From assembly GCA_947501445.1 (NCBI GenBank), contig CANMVS010000018.1, positions 62,001 to 126,000 of the forward strand: DNA of 64,000 nt, given 5' to 3'. Made by a program: the position numbers and the translations under genes. Below are positions 8,986 through 17,616 of the stretch, piece by piece (position 1 is the stretch's first letter; each line of letters starts with the position of its first letter). Under the pieces are notes generated by a model. It had not been told where the DNA came from, did no database searches, and worked only from the letters and a program-made list of their open reading frames with translations. This DNA comes from an uncultured Rhizobiaceae group bacterium (lineage in GTDB: Bacteria; Pseudomonadota; Alphaproteobacteria; Rhizobiales; Rhizobiaceae).

Positions 8986-9265
8986 CAACAGATTTGAGAA
9001 CCCCCTCTGATATCAGGAAAACAAGCAGTTCCTCCATATCAAGGAGCAATTGCTCTTTTGAAACGTCGAACTCGACGCAGATTGCATCCGCTGTTTCCTG
9101 CAAAGTGCGCTGACCATCAGTCAGCCGCAGGAAAGTCTCCGCAGTGCTGTTGCACGAATAAATCTGGCCGGTATCGGTCATCAACACGACACCACTGTCG
9201 CCGACCGAGCGAAAAGTCGCTTTGCCTGACAGCCTGTAAGTCGTGTCTGGATTCAGTGCTACCAT
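8972..9265 (-). CDS. PqqD-like RiPP recognition element (B1 protein)
   Basis: 97 aa from the second of two ATGs; the run GGGGGG ends six bases before the ATG at 9265 but touches the one at 9271, so 9265 is preferred. The sequence shows the PqqD winged-helix fold: GVVLMTDTGQIYSCNSTAE (small beta sheet), FLRLTDGQRTLQETADAI (helix with L-DG-RT signature), then a C-terminal helix VSKEQLLLDMEELLVFLISEGVL. Such proteins bind the YxxPxL leader and deliver it to the protease and other enzymes. It is the first gene of a three-gene coupled operon. Sure of the family. Confidence 0.88.
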   Translation of the reverse strand: MVALNPDTTYRLSGKATFRSVGDSGVVLMTDTGQIYSCNSTAETFLRLTDGQRTLQETADAICVEFDVSKEQLLLDMEELLVFLISEGVLKSVDEDG

Positions 9266-9490
9266 TGTCATCCCCCCGACAATCTCGCAAAATACAGGTA
9301 TGCAGTGAGTTAATAGTACGAAAACAGCATTTGATTTGGAATGTTACACGTCGATATTATGAGTAATATGTAAGCTGTCGTATCTTTTGTGCAACAAATT
9401 ATAGTGAAATTTAATTATTCTCCAATCCGATCTCCAAGGCTGTCTTTCCCGCTCCTGTCGAGCTGTGATCTGCCGGATACATTGCGCAAT
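9266..9490. other. Gap between autotransporter and PqqD-like gene
   Basis: 225 bases, AT-rich in the middle, probably holding the promoter of the leftward PqqD/B2/kinase operon. I looked for a second short precursor on either strand and found none with a leader motif. Confidence 0.4.
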
Positions 9491-11392
9491 TTAGAATTTC
9501 CGGATGAAACCGGCACGAGCATCAATTGTCAGCGCGTTGTTGGAATCATAACCGGCTTCGCCACCCACAGTAAAAGCGGTGCTGCCGCCGGAGGGCATGA
9601 AACCAATATCAAAGCCAGCGAAACCGCGGGCCAGAGATCCGTTTTGCCTATCGTCAAACACCAGGTTCTGACCGGCAAAAGATGCATTCACTTCATTGCT
9701 CAGATTAAAAATGCCATCAACACCGGTTCGTACTGCCGCGGTCAGAATGCCATGTTCCAATGCGGTCTGCCGCGACAATTCCAGTTGACCGCGCACCTCC
9801 AGGACATGGACATCATAACTATCGATGTTTAACGCGGCCTCGGCGCCACGCTCGGTGTACCCGTCAACATGCATGAAGGAATAACGCCCCCGCACGCTGG
9901 GTGTGATAATTGAACCGCCGACATCGATGTCCGTGCCAAAAGTCGCCGTGGGACTGATGAAATATCCAACCGTATCGCCTTCAGCTGTCTCCATGCCTCC
10001 AATGATCATATTATTGTTGATGTGGCGCTTTTCATCAAACCAGCTGACGCCGGCTGTCAGGCCGAGATCAATGAAATACGAACCATAGGTTTTGCCATAA
10101 TAACCACCGATAAAGGCGTTTTCGGAAGCGGACTCATGCGGGTTGCCGTCAAAATCCACCTCGCCGTGCGCATAACCACCATAAAGACCTGCGCGGGCGG
10201 TGTTTGAAAATGCCCGATCAGCGCCCGCCACGAGCCCGGCAAACCACTGGCTGGAACCAACATGGGCATCTGTTGCATCCTGCTGGCGATAATGCCCGAT
10301 TGCAGAGGCCCAAACAGACGGCTCTGTTCCACAGGCATTCAATGAAAGTTGATCAGAGTGCGGTGCAGAGCCGGTCACGCGCTCAAAATGGCCGGAACAT
10401 TTGCGCGCTGAATGAAGCCTGCCACCAATGGTATTTGCGATTGTGCCTGTCAGATCATTGAGCATGTCATCAGCCAGTGCAAAGCGGCTTGGATCAACAG
10501 CCAGAACGATACCATCCATATGGATCAGATGGGGGCTGTTGGAGAGAACCGTGGCGTAACCGTCCCGTTCAAAGGATATGGTGCCATCATCAGGGTCAAC
10601 AACTTCAATGGCATCAAAAAAACCAAGGTCGGCTGTACCAGTTTCGGGATCATATGATTTAATCGCATCAAAGAAAGACAGATACGTGTTTAAACCGGGA
10701 GCGATCTTCAATATCGTGTTGTCGCCGACAATCAGGCGTCCTTCAATCACCGAGCCGACATGCAAATCAAACGTCAGTACGGACGTGGCCGGTGTACCCG
10801 ATCTTCCTCCGTAGATGGCACCAGCTGCTCGACGACCGGTCGGCAGAATTGGACCGGTAATGCGACCGGCGTTGACTATTTCCATTCTGCCTTCAACTGA
10901 ACTGTAATCAATACCAAAATTGCTGCCAGCAATCTGACCGGCGTTTTCTATGCGTGTATCTTCGCCGCTCACTCTGATCCCGCCACTATTTGCATCCGCG
11001 TTTACCCCGGATACTTTTGCCCCACGCTCAATCACTATGTGGGCGTTATCAGCTATTGAAACTATGCCAACCGAGGACGCGTTTATCGACCCACCTTTCA
11101 ATAGAGCGATACTGGAATTGCTGGCAATTGAATGAATACCGTTCGCACCCGAACCAAGCGTCACGATTGCCCCTGAGACGGTGGCCACGTGATCAGACGC
11201 ATTCAACGCTATGCCGTGTTCGCCGCCGCCTGACGTCATTATCGAACCCTGCGGCGCTATTGTTATCGTATCAGCGGCTACGTCCAGCGTTTGAGTTACA
11301 AAAACATCCTCACCTATGAATATATCCGTTGCAAAGGCACTTGCTGGCGGGCCAATGAACATACAGACTATCGCAATTGATGAATAACGCAT
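9491..11392 (-). CDS. Type V autotransporter with beta-barrel domain
   Basis: 633 aa; ATG at 11392 preceded by GAGGGATTA. A signal peptide (hydrophobic residues 5-21, cleaved after AFA) is followed by a beta-helix-like passenger of about 300 residues with repeated hydrophobic/Asn-Gly turns (GSIMTSGGGEHGIALNASD, GANGIHSIASNSSIALL). From about residue 350 comes an autotransporter beta-domain (VWASAIGHYRQQD, GLVAGADRAFSNTARAGLYGG), ending in IRKF with the terminal Phe needed for outer-membrane insertion. Passenger role (adhesin or other) is unknown. Two degenerate copies of the barrel end lie at 3232-3350 and around 11660. Family sure. Confidence 0.9.
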   Translation of the reverse strand: MRYSSIAIVCMFIGPPASAFATDIFIGEDVFVTQTLDVAADTITIAPQGSIMTSGGGEHGIALNASDHVATVSGAIVTLGSGANGIHSIASNSSIALLKGGSINASSVGIVSIADNAHIVIERGAKVSGVNADANSGGIRVSGEDTRIENAGQIAGSNFGIDYSSVEGRMEIVNAGRITGPILPTGRRAAGAIYGGRSGTPATSVLTFDLHVGSVIEGRLIVGDNTILKIAPGLNTYLSFFDAIKSYDPETGTADLGFFDAIEVVDPDDGTISFERDGYATVLSNSPHLIHMDGIVLAVDPSRFALADDMLNDLTGTIANTIGGRLHSARKCSGHFERVTGSAPHSDQLSLNACGTEPSVWASAIGHYRQQDATDAHVGSSQWFAGLVAGADRAFSNTARAGLYGGYAHGEVDFDGNPHESASENAFIGGYYGKTYGSYFIDLGLTAGVSWFDEKRHINNNMIIGGMETAEGDTVGYFISPTATFGTDIDVGGSIITPSVRGRYSFMHVDGYTERGAEAALNIDSYDVHVLEVRGQLELSRQTALEHGILTAAVRTGVDGIFNLSNEVNASFAGQNLVFDDRQNGSLARGFAGFDIGFMPSGGSTAFTVGGEAGYDSNNALTIDARAGFIRKF

Positions 11393-11639
11393 TAATCCCT
11401 CGAGTGTTTATATATAAGTATATTATTATGATTCATTTACATTACTTACGTATGTTATATATGCAACATGAGCTATACGATGCTATATTTCAACAATTGT
11501 TAATTTGTATTACAATAGAATTGGAGATTAGTTGCAGAAGGACCTAAATCTGGCATAAACAGGCTGCAGGCGGACGATATTTTGGCAACACACGGCAATC
11601 CGCCTGTTTTGAAGAGCAGGAGATGCCTCAGGCCTGGAT

Positions 11640-11763
11640 TGGATGATTCGCCATTTTTTGAATTTTCCGGCTCAATCCGGCGCGCACTTGGAAATTTCAG
11701 CGCGTTGCTTGCTTCATGACCGGCGAAGCAATGGCCCAAAGATGGACTGTCGGCGAACTGCAT
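11640..11763 (-). pseudogene. Decayed autotransporter C-terminus (copy 2)
   Basis: The stretch around 11655-11725 aligns at nucleotide level with the 3' end of the intact autotransporter (AATTT-CCGG start, CAGCGCGTTG core, ACCGGCG end), with small indels. In translation, GHEASNALKF echoes GGEAGYDSNNAL. It is shifted and broken, so not functional. It lies just upstream of the intact gene and, with copy 1, shows that this locus once held several autotransporters. Confidence 0.5.
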
Positions 11764-12164
11764 CGCAAATTTCGCGGGGCTTATGTTGCCTGAACTGATG
11801 ATGCAATTTTGCCGCGTAGCGCGATGACCCTCAACGACGCGATATATGCGAGCGACATGTTACCTATGCCTCCGGGTCAAACACTAGGATAATCGGCGGA
11901 GGGATGGGGATTCGAAGTATTCTTCTATCTTATTGATAATAAACAATCAAAAAGCGATTGATGATATCCAATCTTTCATCTGTCTGCCTTGTATCCGGTA
12001 AAGATAAGATATTCTGGACAAATCAACGGCAAAGCCAGTTGTTGGGGTCGACTCTGGCTGAGTACATAATAGTGCACCAAGGTCTTTTCACCTCACAAGG
12101 TACTTGTGATTTTTTGAGTGAGATATGGGTAGAGTTGCACATGGGTTTGTTTTGCTACTGATAC
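11764..12164. other. Intergenic region, no recognisable gene
   Basis: About 400 bases. A 67-codon open frame at 11958-12161 has no ribosome site and no recognisable domain. Nothing else is visible beyond AT-rich tracts near 11930. Confidence 0.35.
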
Positions 12165-12725
12165 TTGTGGACATTCGAGCATTATGATCCACTGGCTGCC
12201 ATGTGCCCAATCCAGATACTATTATTCGAAGACCGGAAGATTCCTGACAAGTATCGGGAAGATGTGCAAGCGCTATTGGAAGGCGTTTTTGACTACGACG
12301 AAGATTCAATCAAGTTTGAGCCGGAAGCACATACGAAAATAATAGCCGTTGACAGCGACGATAAAGTAGTCGGTCATTTGGCTGCCTACGTAAGAGAAGT
12401 TGAATTTGAGAACTTCAGTAGTTCACTTGGAATGATCGGTGATGTAGCGACCGTTACCCAATTTCAAAGGCGAGGGATCGCCAAGAAAATGATCGAAAGT
12501 GCGCACGTATTGTTCCGAAAGGTCGGCATCAAACACTCGATTTTGTTTGCCTATAACACCGGCGTTTACAAATCCTCTGGATATAAAACGATGGCGAATG
12601 AAGTGCACTTCTTGGATCAGGACGGAAATTGGAAAACCTTCGTCTATCGAGGCAGCATGTTTTGTGAGCTTTCCGATCACACATGGCCGAAGGGTTTAAT
12701 TAATCTCAAGGGGCTTGCTGTTTAG
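12165..12725 (+). CDS. GNAT-family N-acetyltransferase
   Basis: 186 aa from a TTG at 12165; an ATG at 12201 is an alternative and neither has a good ribosome site, so the true start is uncertain. The acetyl-CoA-binding signature is clear: IGDVATVTQFQRRGIAKKMIESA, with the Q/R-x-x-G-x-A/G loop RRGIAK. A preceding strand KIIAVDSDDKVVGHLAAYV and the final SSGYKTM pattern also fit. It resembles aminoglycoside 2'-acetyltransferase or NodA-like GNATs only in general layout, and the substrate cannot be called. It stands alone. Confidence 0.75.
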   Translation: MWTFEHYDPLAAMCPIQILLFEDRKIPDKYREDVQALLEGVFDYDEDSIKFEPEAHTKIIAVDSDDKVVGHLAAYVREVEFENFSSSLGMIGDVATVTQFQRRGIAKKMIESAHVLFRKVGIKHSILFAYNTGVYKSSGYKTMANEVHFLDQDGNWKTFVYRGSMFCELSDHTWPKGLINLKGLAV

Positions 12726-12956
12726 GCACTGGCTTACCACCAAACAGAACATTGAAAGAAACCTGTCTCACGGCAGTTTTATCCGCACGGCCGACATTGG
12801 CCAGCTGCTGATTTAATACTTTTGGCAATTGAGTAAATTGGTCGCTCCGAGCCCATTGTGCACTCATCAATAAAATTTACAAAAAACGATCTGGTTAAAG
12901 GGGCCGTCCATTTCAACTATTGTGATTTCAACTTTGGCCATGACATCATTTTTGTT

Positions 12957-13343
12957 TTATTCGTATTGCTCCAACTCTGTTTTGAGGTCTTCCATTAGTT
13001 GCTCCACCAATGGTGTTGTTCCCTTGTCTGCTGGCGTATAAAAAACGCCGGGCAAGACCCCATCGGATTTCAATTTGGGTAACAGCTCACTCATCAATTC
13101 GTCTAGTGGAATTGAAACTGGTTCATAACCTGACCAAACACCGTCTGCGCAAATTGCAGCATACTCACTTGCGGGCCACATGGGGAAAACTTGCTCCCCG
13201 TTATCTGTTGAGGCCAGCGCCCAGCCATCTTGATACAACCCCCAAACAATCTCCCAATCCACAATGCTTTTGACAAAATGCTCGTAACGCCGATGCCCGG
13301 ACAAAGATACAACTGCCTCGATCTGTTTCCTGTTAATTTTCAT
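12957..13343 (-). CDS. DUF2750-domain protein
   Basis: 128 aa from ATG 13343, with GAAGG upstream; longer frames exist but start with an unlikely basic stretch. Pattern typical of DUF2750: SGHRRYEHFVKSIVDWEIVWGLYQDGWA, then FPMWPASEYAAIC, then IPLDELMSELLPKLKSDG and a final acidic helix. Small cytosolic proteins of unknown role. Isolated gene between the GNAT and the short peptide gene. Family fairly sure. Confidence 0.8.
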   Translation of the reverse strand: MKINRKQIEAVVSLSGHRRYEHFVKSIVDWEIVWGLYQDGWALASTDNGEQVFPMWPASEYAAICADGVWSGYEPVSIPLDELMSELLPKLKSDGVLPGVFYTPADKGTTPLVEQLMEDLKTELEQYE

Positions 13344-13609
13344 GGACCTTCTACTTCGGCATCGCCTGATTGATCGGTTTACGACAGGATGCTTTGGTAG
13401 TCTCTTCAGTCGCATTGCTACCAGCCGGGCTAATCACCCTCAGAAATACGCTGCAAAGAATACAGAACCTATTCTTCGGTCAATGATTGAAAAATTTCCG
13501 ACCCCTGGATCTACCCGCCAATATTGACCTGATGTGGCTCTCAAAGCCTCAGCGCGAATGCCATTGTGTAATTGATTATGTGCCATACGAACATTTCAGG
13601 CTCTGAATC

Positions 13610-13637
13610 AAAAAAGGGCCCCTCGTCAGAAGGAGCC
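13610..13637 (-). terminator. Rho-independent terminator behind the 47-aa peptide gene
   Basis: On the minus strand GGCTCC (13637-13632) pairs with GGGGCC (13622-13617) through a short loop and is followed by six Ts (13615-13610). It lies 65 bases after the stop of the double-glycine peptide gene, which supports that gene being transcribed leftward. A T-run on the other strand could make it work both ways. Confidence 0.7.
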
Positions 13638-13702
13638 GCTTTTTCAAGGCACGTAACCAAGTGAGGATCAACGCCAGGGGCGTCAATGTAATATCGTTGC
13701 GG

Positions 13703-13846
13703 TTATTCAGTTGGCGCCACGTCTTTGAAGCTGCCCCAGCCGCCACCTGCAACCTTTTTCAATGTATCTTCAGATACGGGTTCTGCCGGGCGATCCTGTT
13801 GGTCTTTCCGCGTGGTCTGTTCTGTTTGTTTCCTGGTATCGGACAT
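13703..13846 (-). CDS. Candidate RiPP precursor with double-glycine leader and Trp-starting core
   Basis: 47-aa ORF. ATG at 13846 with a strong AGGAG site eight bases upstream. Residues 1-23 are charged and polar, and residues 25-35 read SEDTLKKVAGG. This is the classic double-glycine leader end (SxEELxxVxGG) that C39 peptidase-transporters cut. The following core would be GWGSFKDVAPTE: one Trp (W37), Ser and Thr but no Cys. The gene lies 206 bases behind a Trp halogenase and ahead of a terminator, so Trp chlorination or bromination of the core is the obvious guess. No transporter or protease gene is close. Leader pattern clearly seen; product inferred. Confidence 0.65.
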   Translation of the reverse strand: MSDTRKQTEQTTRKDQQDRPAEPVSEDTLKKVAGGGWGSFKDVAPTE

Positions 13847-14052
13847 TGTTCCATCTCCTGTCATTGCGTGCCTCTTGAGGCATCATAACCGCTTGTTATT
13901 TGCTGTCTACGTTAATTGATGTGGTAGCAAAAACCGTGCGGTGCAAGAGACATAATTATTAACAATCGTACATGTTTCTGTCGTGTTCCTGTCAACATCC
14001 CTTCTTGCACGCCAAAACCTGAATTGCTCCAGGACATCTGTCTGCGCAATTG

Positions 14053-15429
14053 TCAGCGATAGGACTGACCGACCAGAACACTGAACCAACTTGGTGGCCT
14101 GAAAACCCCGGACGAATTCATCAACAATCTTCTATCAGTCCAGTTTTCCAATCGTTCTTCCAGGCTCGCCGGAATGAACAATTCATTCTTGTTGGCTTGC
14201 CAAAAGGCGGTGTCATTGCGGCTTGCCGTCGCATAGTGAGCTATGATGAGATCCCTGGCATCACTATAATGGCCCGTGCTCCATTCATTGTAGTTATTGC
14301 GCAATGCGTCCAATTCTCCGCCTTTGTCGAATTCGGCAAGTGCCAGCAGAAAATGCGCGATACTGAGGCTCGTCATGCCAATTGCCGTGGCTTCGAGTGG
14401 TTCAATGAAGCTACTCGCCAGACCAAAGCAGATGCAGTTCTTCTCCCATGAGCGTTGCCGTTGACCCGTACGAAATCGCAACTGTCGTATGTCCGTTTCG
14501 GGAACATCCACGCCGTATGTTTCCTTCAAAAACAGCTGAAATTCATTCAAAGACTGCTCGTAGCTGGCAAAATCACTGGAGTAGACATAGCCGCAACCAT
14601 CTCTGCCGCTTAACGGTATTTGCCACATCCAGCCAGCTTGCCCGGTCGTGCTTGTTGTATGGGCCTTGTCCTGCGCTTTCAGCCGGTCAGGCTGCGGTAT
14701 CCGGGTTGCCAGTGCCCTGTCACACAGAAGAGACCGCTTCTCATCGACAAACGGGACACCCAGCGTCTTGTCGATCAATAGCCCATGGAAACCGGAACAA
14801 TCAAAAAAGAAATCCGCTTCCAGAGAGCCACCAGCGCGCAGGTCGACGCTGCGAATACCGCCATCAGTGTTTTTCTCCACCGAAGTTATCGTATCCGAAT
14901 AGAAATTGAGTCCGAGATCTATGGATTTACGCTTGAGGTAGTCGGCCAGTTTGCCTGCATCAAAGTGGTAGGACACTTGTGTAAGTTTTGACGTTTTTTC
15001 AGCGCAATAGTAATGCGACAGGTCAATGAACGCTTCCAGGGCCTGTCCTTTACCGGCAAACGAGCAATCGATAGGCGTGACGTCCTGCCCGTCCCTATTG
15101 AAATACAACCCGAATTTATCGCGGAACATGAATTGAAAGGGATGGAAGTAACGCGGTTCGCGTCCCCAATTTGCGAATTCAATTCCGGTTTTATAGGTCG
15201 CATCGCACTGCGGCATCCACTCATCATCATCCAGGCCAAGGGCCGCAAATGCATCATTCAAAGCGGGGAAAGTACCTTCTCCGACACCGATTGTGGCAAT
15301 GTCGGGTGATTCCACCAGACTGACCTCCACGTCGGGGCAGTAATACTTCGGAAATCGCCGCATGAGGTAAAATGCAAGCAACCAGCCAGTGGTGCCGCCA
15401 CCAACAATCACGTATTTTCTCTTTGTCAT
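14053..15429 (-). CDS. Flavin-dependent tryptophan halogenase
   Basis: 458 aa from ATG 15429. The FAD-binding loop is at residues 10-15 (GGGTTG). The halogenase-specific WxWxIP motif is present as WMWQIP at 267-272. The catalytic Lys lies in CDATYKTGIEFANW (K80, the counterpart of PrnA K79), and the family phrase SFIEPLEATAIG follows. So all residues needed for chlorination or bromination by hypohalous acid with FADH2 appear intact. Slightly shorter than PrnA-type enzymes. The open frame runs upstream into a LanM-like remnant, but the start at MTKR is where the halogenase homology begins. A free Trp or peptide substrate is possible; the short peptide gene downstream makes a peptide plausible. 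Very sure of the family. Confidence 0.93.
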   Translation of the reverse strand: MTKRKYVIVGGGTTGWLLAFYLMRRFPKYYCPDVEVSLVESPDIATIGVGEGTFPALNDAFAALGLDDDEWMPQCDATYKTGIEFANWGREPRYFHPFQFMFRDKFGLYFNRDGQDVTPIDCSFAGKGQALEAFIDLSHYYCAEKTSKLTQVSYHFDAGKLADYLKRKSIDLGLNFYSDTITSVEKNTDGGIRSVDLRAGGSLEADFFFDCSGFHGLLIDKTLGVPFVDEKRSLLCDRALATRIPQPDRLKAQDKAHTTSTTGQAGWMWQIPLSGRDGCGYVYSSDFASYEQSLNEFQLFLKETYGVDVPETDIRQLRFRTGQRQRSWEKNCICFGLASSFIEPLEATAIGMTSLSIAHFLLALAEFDKGGELDALRNNYNEWSTGHYSDARDLIIAHYATASRNDTAFWQANKNELFIPASLEERLENWTDRRLLMNSSGVFRPPSWFSVLVGQSYR

Positions 15430-15591
15430 CTGATACTCATATGGTGCGCCCTGAAACGGACAGATGTGTGGTCCCAGCAGCAAGATCAATCGTATTCCGG
15501 CCGGCTCGGCCTGACGCAGCATCTGAAATCCAACACCGCTGATGCCGGACATCAACCCCGGGCATTCGATGCCGGACCGGCGGCCGCAAAG
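15430..15591 (-). pseudogene. Remnant of a lanthipeptide synthetase (LanM/LanC) C-terminus
   Basis: 54 codons in frame with, and directly upstream of, the halogenase start. They read IECPGLMSGISGVGFQMLRQ, then AEPAGIRLILLLGPH. This matches the end of LanM proteins (PGLMTGLAGIGYGLLRLA-P---PSVLLL). An in-frame TGA bounds it on the left side of the reading, and the rest of LanM is absent. It implies that a class II lanthipeptide cluster once stood here, consistent with the double-glycine peptide. It may be an accidental N-terminal extension of the halogenase frame. Homology fairly sure. Confidence 0.65.
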
Positions 15592-15687
15592 TCAACCATC
15601 ATCTACCATGCTGGAAAAAATGCTATCGGTTAAGGCACAGAAAAGCAATTTGCCCTGTTGCCTCTCTGACAATGCGACCGTACTTTT

Positions 15688-16161
15688 TCATTCAAACAGT
15701 TTTTCATATATTGAAACCGGGCCTCGCAGAGATTGAACCGTTTGATGCAGGCACTTCCAGCCGCGCCTCTCAACAATCGAGTTGGCAGTATTGGTCGACG
15801 TGTAGATCCGTGTGAACGCAAGTTTTTGCGCCTGTTCCTCCACCGCTTGAATCAGCGATGATCCAATACCGTGCCCACGAAAATCAGGGGCAACCACAAC
15901 AGCTGCCAGCCAGGGGCCGAACCCGTTTTCTGATCCGAGCGATTCCTGTTTAAGTGCGGCAGTACCCAACGCAAGCCCTTGCTTATTCTGCGCCACAACG
16001 GCAATCGGCAAAATGTCGCGGTTCATGCAACCGACAAGGTCGGCCTGAGCATTTCCTTTACCGTCTGGTCCATACCATGGCGCCCATTCCTCAACAAACA
16101 AATCGGCTAATCCTGGTATTGCAGACGGCCGGTCGATGAGAAGGGCTATCTTGTAATCCAA
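15688..16161 (-). CDS. GNAT-family N-acetyltransferase
   Basis: 157 aa from a TTG at 16161 with GAGGA five bases upstream; a longer frame from 16236 adds a stretch outside the family. The usual GNAT loop is visible in AAVVVAPDFRGHGIGSSLIQAVEEQA (RGHGIG), with strand 4 (WLAAVVVAPD) and the final ERRGWKCL segment. The N-terminus DYKIALLIDRPSAIPGLADLFVEEW is typical of a subgroup that starts by this helix. It is upstream of and co-directional with the halogenase. Substrate unknown. Family sure. Confidence 0.83.
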   Translation of the reverse strand: MDYKIALLIDRPSAIPGLADLFVEEWAPWYGPDGKGNAQADLVGCMNRDILPIAVVAQNKQGLALGTAALKQESLGSENGFGPWLAAVVVAPDFRGHGIGSSLIQAVEEQAQKLAFTRIYTSTNTANSIVERRGWKCLHQTVQSLRGPVSIYEKLFE

Positions 16162-16425
16162 TGGGTTCCTCAATCTTCCAAAACTGTATGTGTATTGTCT
16201 AACTAATAATCGCTCCCCTTCCAACGGTCTGTCCATAAACCGGATGCGGGTAACACATCAGAGTCGAACAAGGGCATAATCGTGGCCCGAAAGCTCACAT
16301 GCGCGCGATGCAAACTCTGGTGCTCGAGCATGCCGGAATTGCCCGCCCTCATGATTTGGGGCTTGAGAAAACATTGAAGCTTTGGACGTCCGTCTGCACA
16401 TCGTTAAAGGTCTGAAGCCTGCACA

Positions 16426-17616
16426 TCACTGCGGGGTTACGTCCTGCAGTCCGTCATTCATGTGATAAAACCGGGTGAGGCCGTTAACATTTGCACCCTG
16501 CTCATCAAATTTGATCGGAGAGGCAAATATGGTTTCATCAATGCGTAAGTCTATATCGTTCGCCGCTATGCCGTTTGCGAAACGACCGGATATCTGCAGA
16601 GCCGTTCCCCCTAGTGTATCAACCGGTGTCGGCTCTCGATCAAACATGTTTCGGATGCGTTCATAGAAGGTTTCCTGAAATTTTGAAGCCGGAGCGGTTC
16701 TGCTGGCGATGGCCGCAAAGAATATCTGATCGCTATATCGATCCGACAGATTTTTGCGTAAATCTTCCGGATCGCTCAACAAGCTGTCAATCACAACCGG
16801 TGTTCCCGATAGGTCCTGAGCCAGCGAGTCAATGAGTTTAAGCGCAAAATCAGATTGCGTGAATAATAGAATTGGACGGCTGGGAGCCTGCTTAAGGGCC
16901 GTACTGACGCTGGAGAGGGTTGCGTCAATTGTATCGAAATTTCCCGCCAGGATTTCGGTATTGAAGTCTGCCCCGCCGGAGTAAAGAATTGGTGCCTGGT
17001 CACTCCAGAAGCCTCCCGAGCCGGCGTTGACGACCACGATTGCAGGGTCTGAATTGTTAAATCCCCGGCTCCTCATGAATTCAAAACACTGGCCGATATG
17101 AGACTCCAGATTTGGAAGAATCTGAAACGTGTGCGGATGCGGGTTGGAATGGTTCAGTTTCAGACGGCTACAGGCCTGAATCAGATCCACATTGTGTTCC
17201 TTGCAAAAAGGTTCCTTGATTTTGATCGCCGCGGATCGAATGTCGCCACAAACGAGATGAACCAGTCCGTCGCCTTCGATAAGCCTGCGGGTCTGCTCTA
17301 ACGCCTGTTGCTGCGTCGAAAGACTATCTCCAGTGAAGATCGTCAGCTTCTTCCCCTTGAATTCAGGATAAATCGGATCGTTGTTTTCGTCCTTCTCGTG
17401 GGTCCGCAACGATTCCAGCACCCTGTCGCCGATTACAGCATCGGGTCCTGTAAATGGAGCAACCAGACCGATATCCAACTTCTCATCGGCGAGAACCGGG
17501 TCAATATTGAGTGCACTTGCAATGCCGGTCATCAATCCCATCTTCAGGCTCTGCCGCCGGGACAGGCCGGAACGACCGTGTGACCATTTTCCATTCGCCC
17601 TTATGGTGTCTCGCAT
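16426..17616 (-). CDS. Tat-exported branched-chain amino-acid type solute-binding protein
   Basis: 396 aa. Residues 19-26 contain SRRQSLKM, a twin-arginine signal, followed by a short hydrophobic run ending before ADEKLDIGLVAPFTG. The mature protein shows the Peripla_BP_6 layout: IGLVAPFTGPDAVIGDRV, then LSTQQQALEQTRRLIEGDGL, then VLCGDIRSAA and PAIVVVNAGSGGFWSDQAP. Such proteins bind amino acids, amides or aromatic acids for ABC import, but no permease or ATPase gene is next to it. Its start overlaps the stop of the pentapeptide-repeat gene by 16 bases, so they form one operon. Orphan binding proteins may act as sensors. Family fairly sure. Confidence 0.82.
   Translation of the reverse strand: MRDTIRANGKWSHGRSGLSRRQSLKMGLMTGIASALNIDPVLADEKLDIGLVAPFTGPDAVIGDRVLESLRTHEKDENNDPIYPEFKGKKLTIFTGDSLSTQQQALEQTRRLIEGDGLVHLVCGDIRSAAIKIKEPFCKEHNVDLIQACSRLKLNHSNPHPHTFQILPNLESHIGQCFEFMRSRGFNNSDPAIVVVNAGSGGFWSDQAPILYSGGADFNTEILAGNFDTIDATLSSVSTALKQAPSRPILLFTQSDFALKLIDSLAQDLSGTPVVIDSLLSDPEDLRKNLSDRYSDQIFFAAIASRTAPASKFQETFYERIRNMFDREPTPVDTLGGTALQISGRFANGIAANDIDLRIDETIFASPIKFDEQGANVNGLTRFYHMNDGLQDVTPQ

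Noticed and set aside
3455..9271. Ordinary lasso-peptide cluster
   Set aside because: No asparagine-synthetase-like cyclase gene is in the window, and the candidate core does not allow a 7-9 residue ring.
12706..12867. 53-codon minus-strand ORF with FGGKPVPK end as third precursor
   Set aside because: No ribosome site, overlaps the end of the GNAT gene antisense, and lacks any leader motif.
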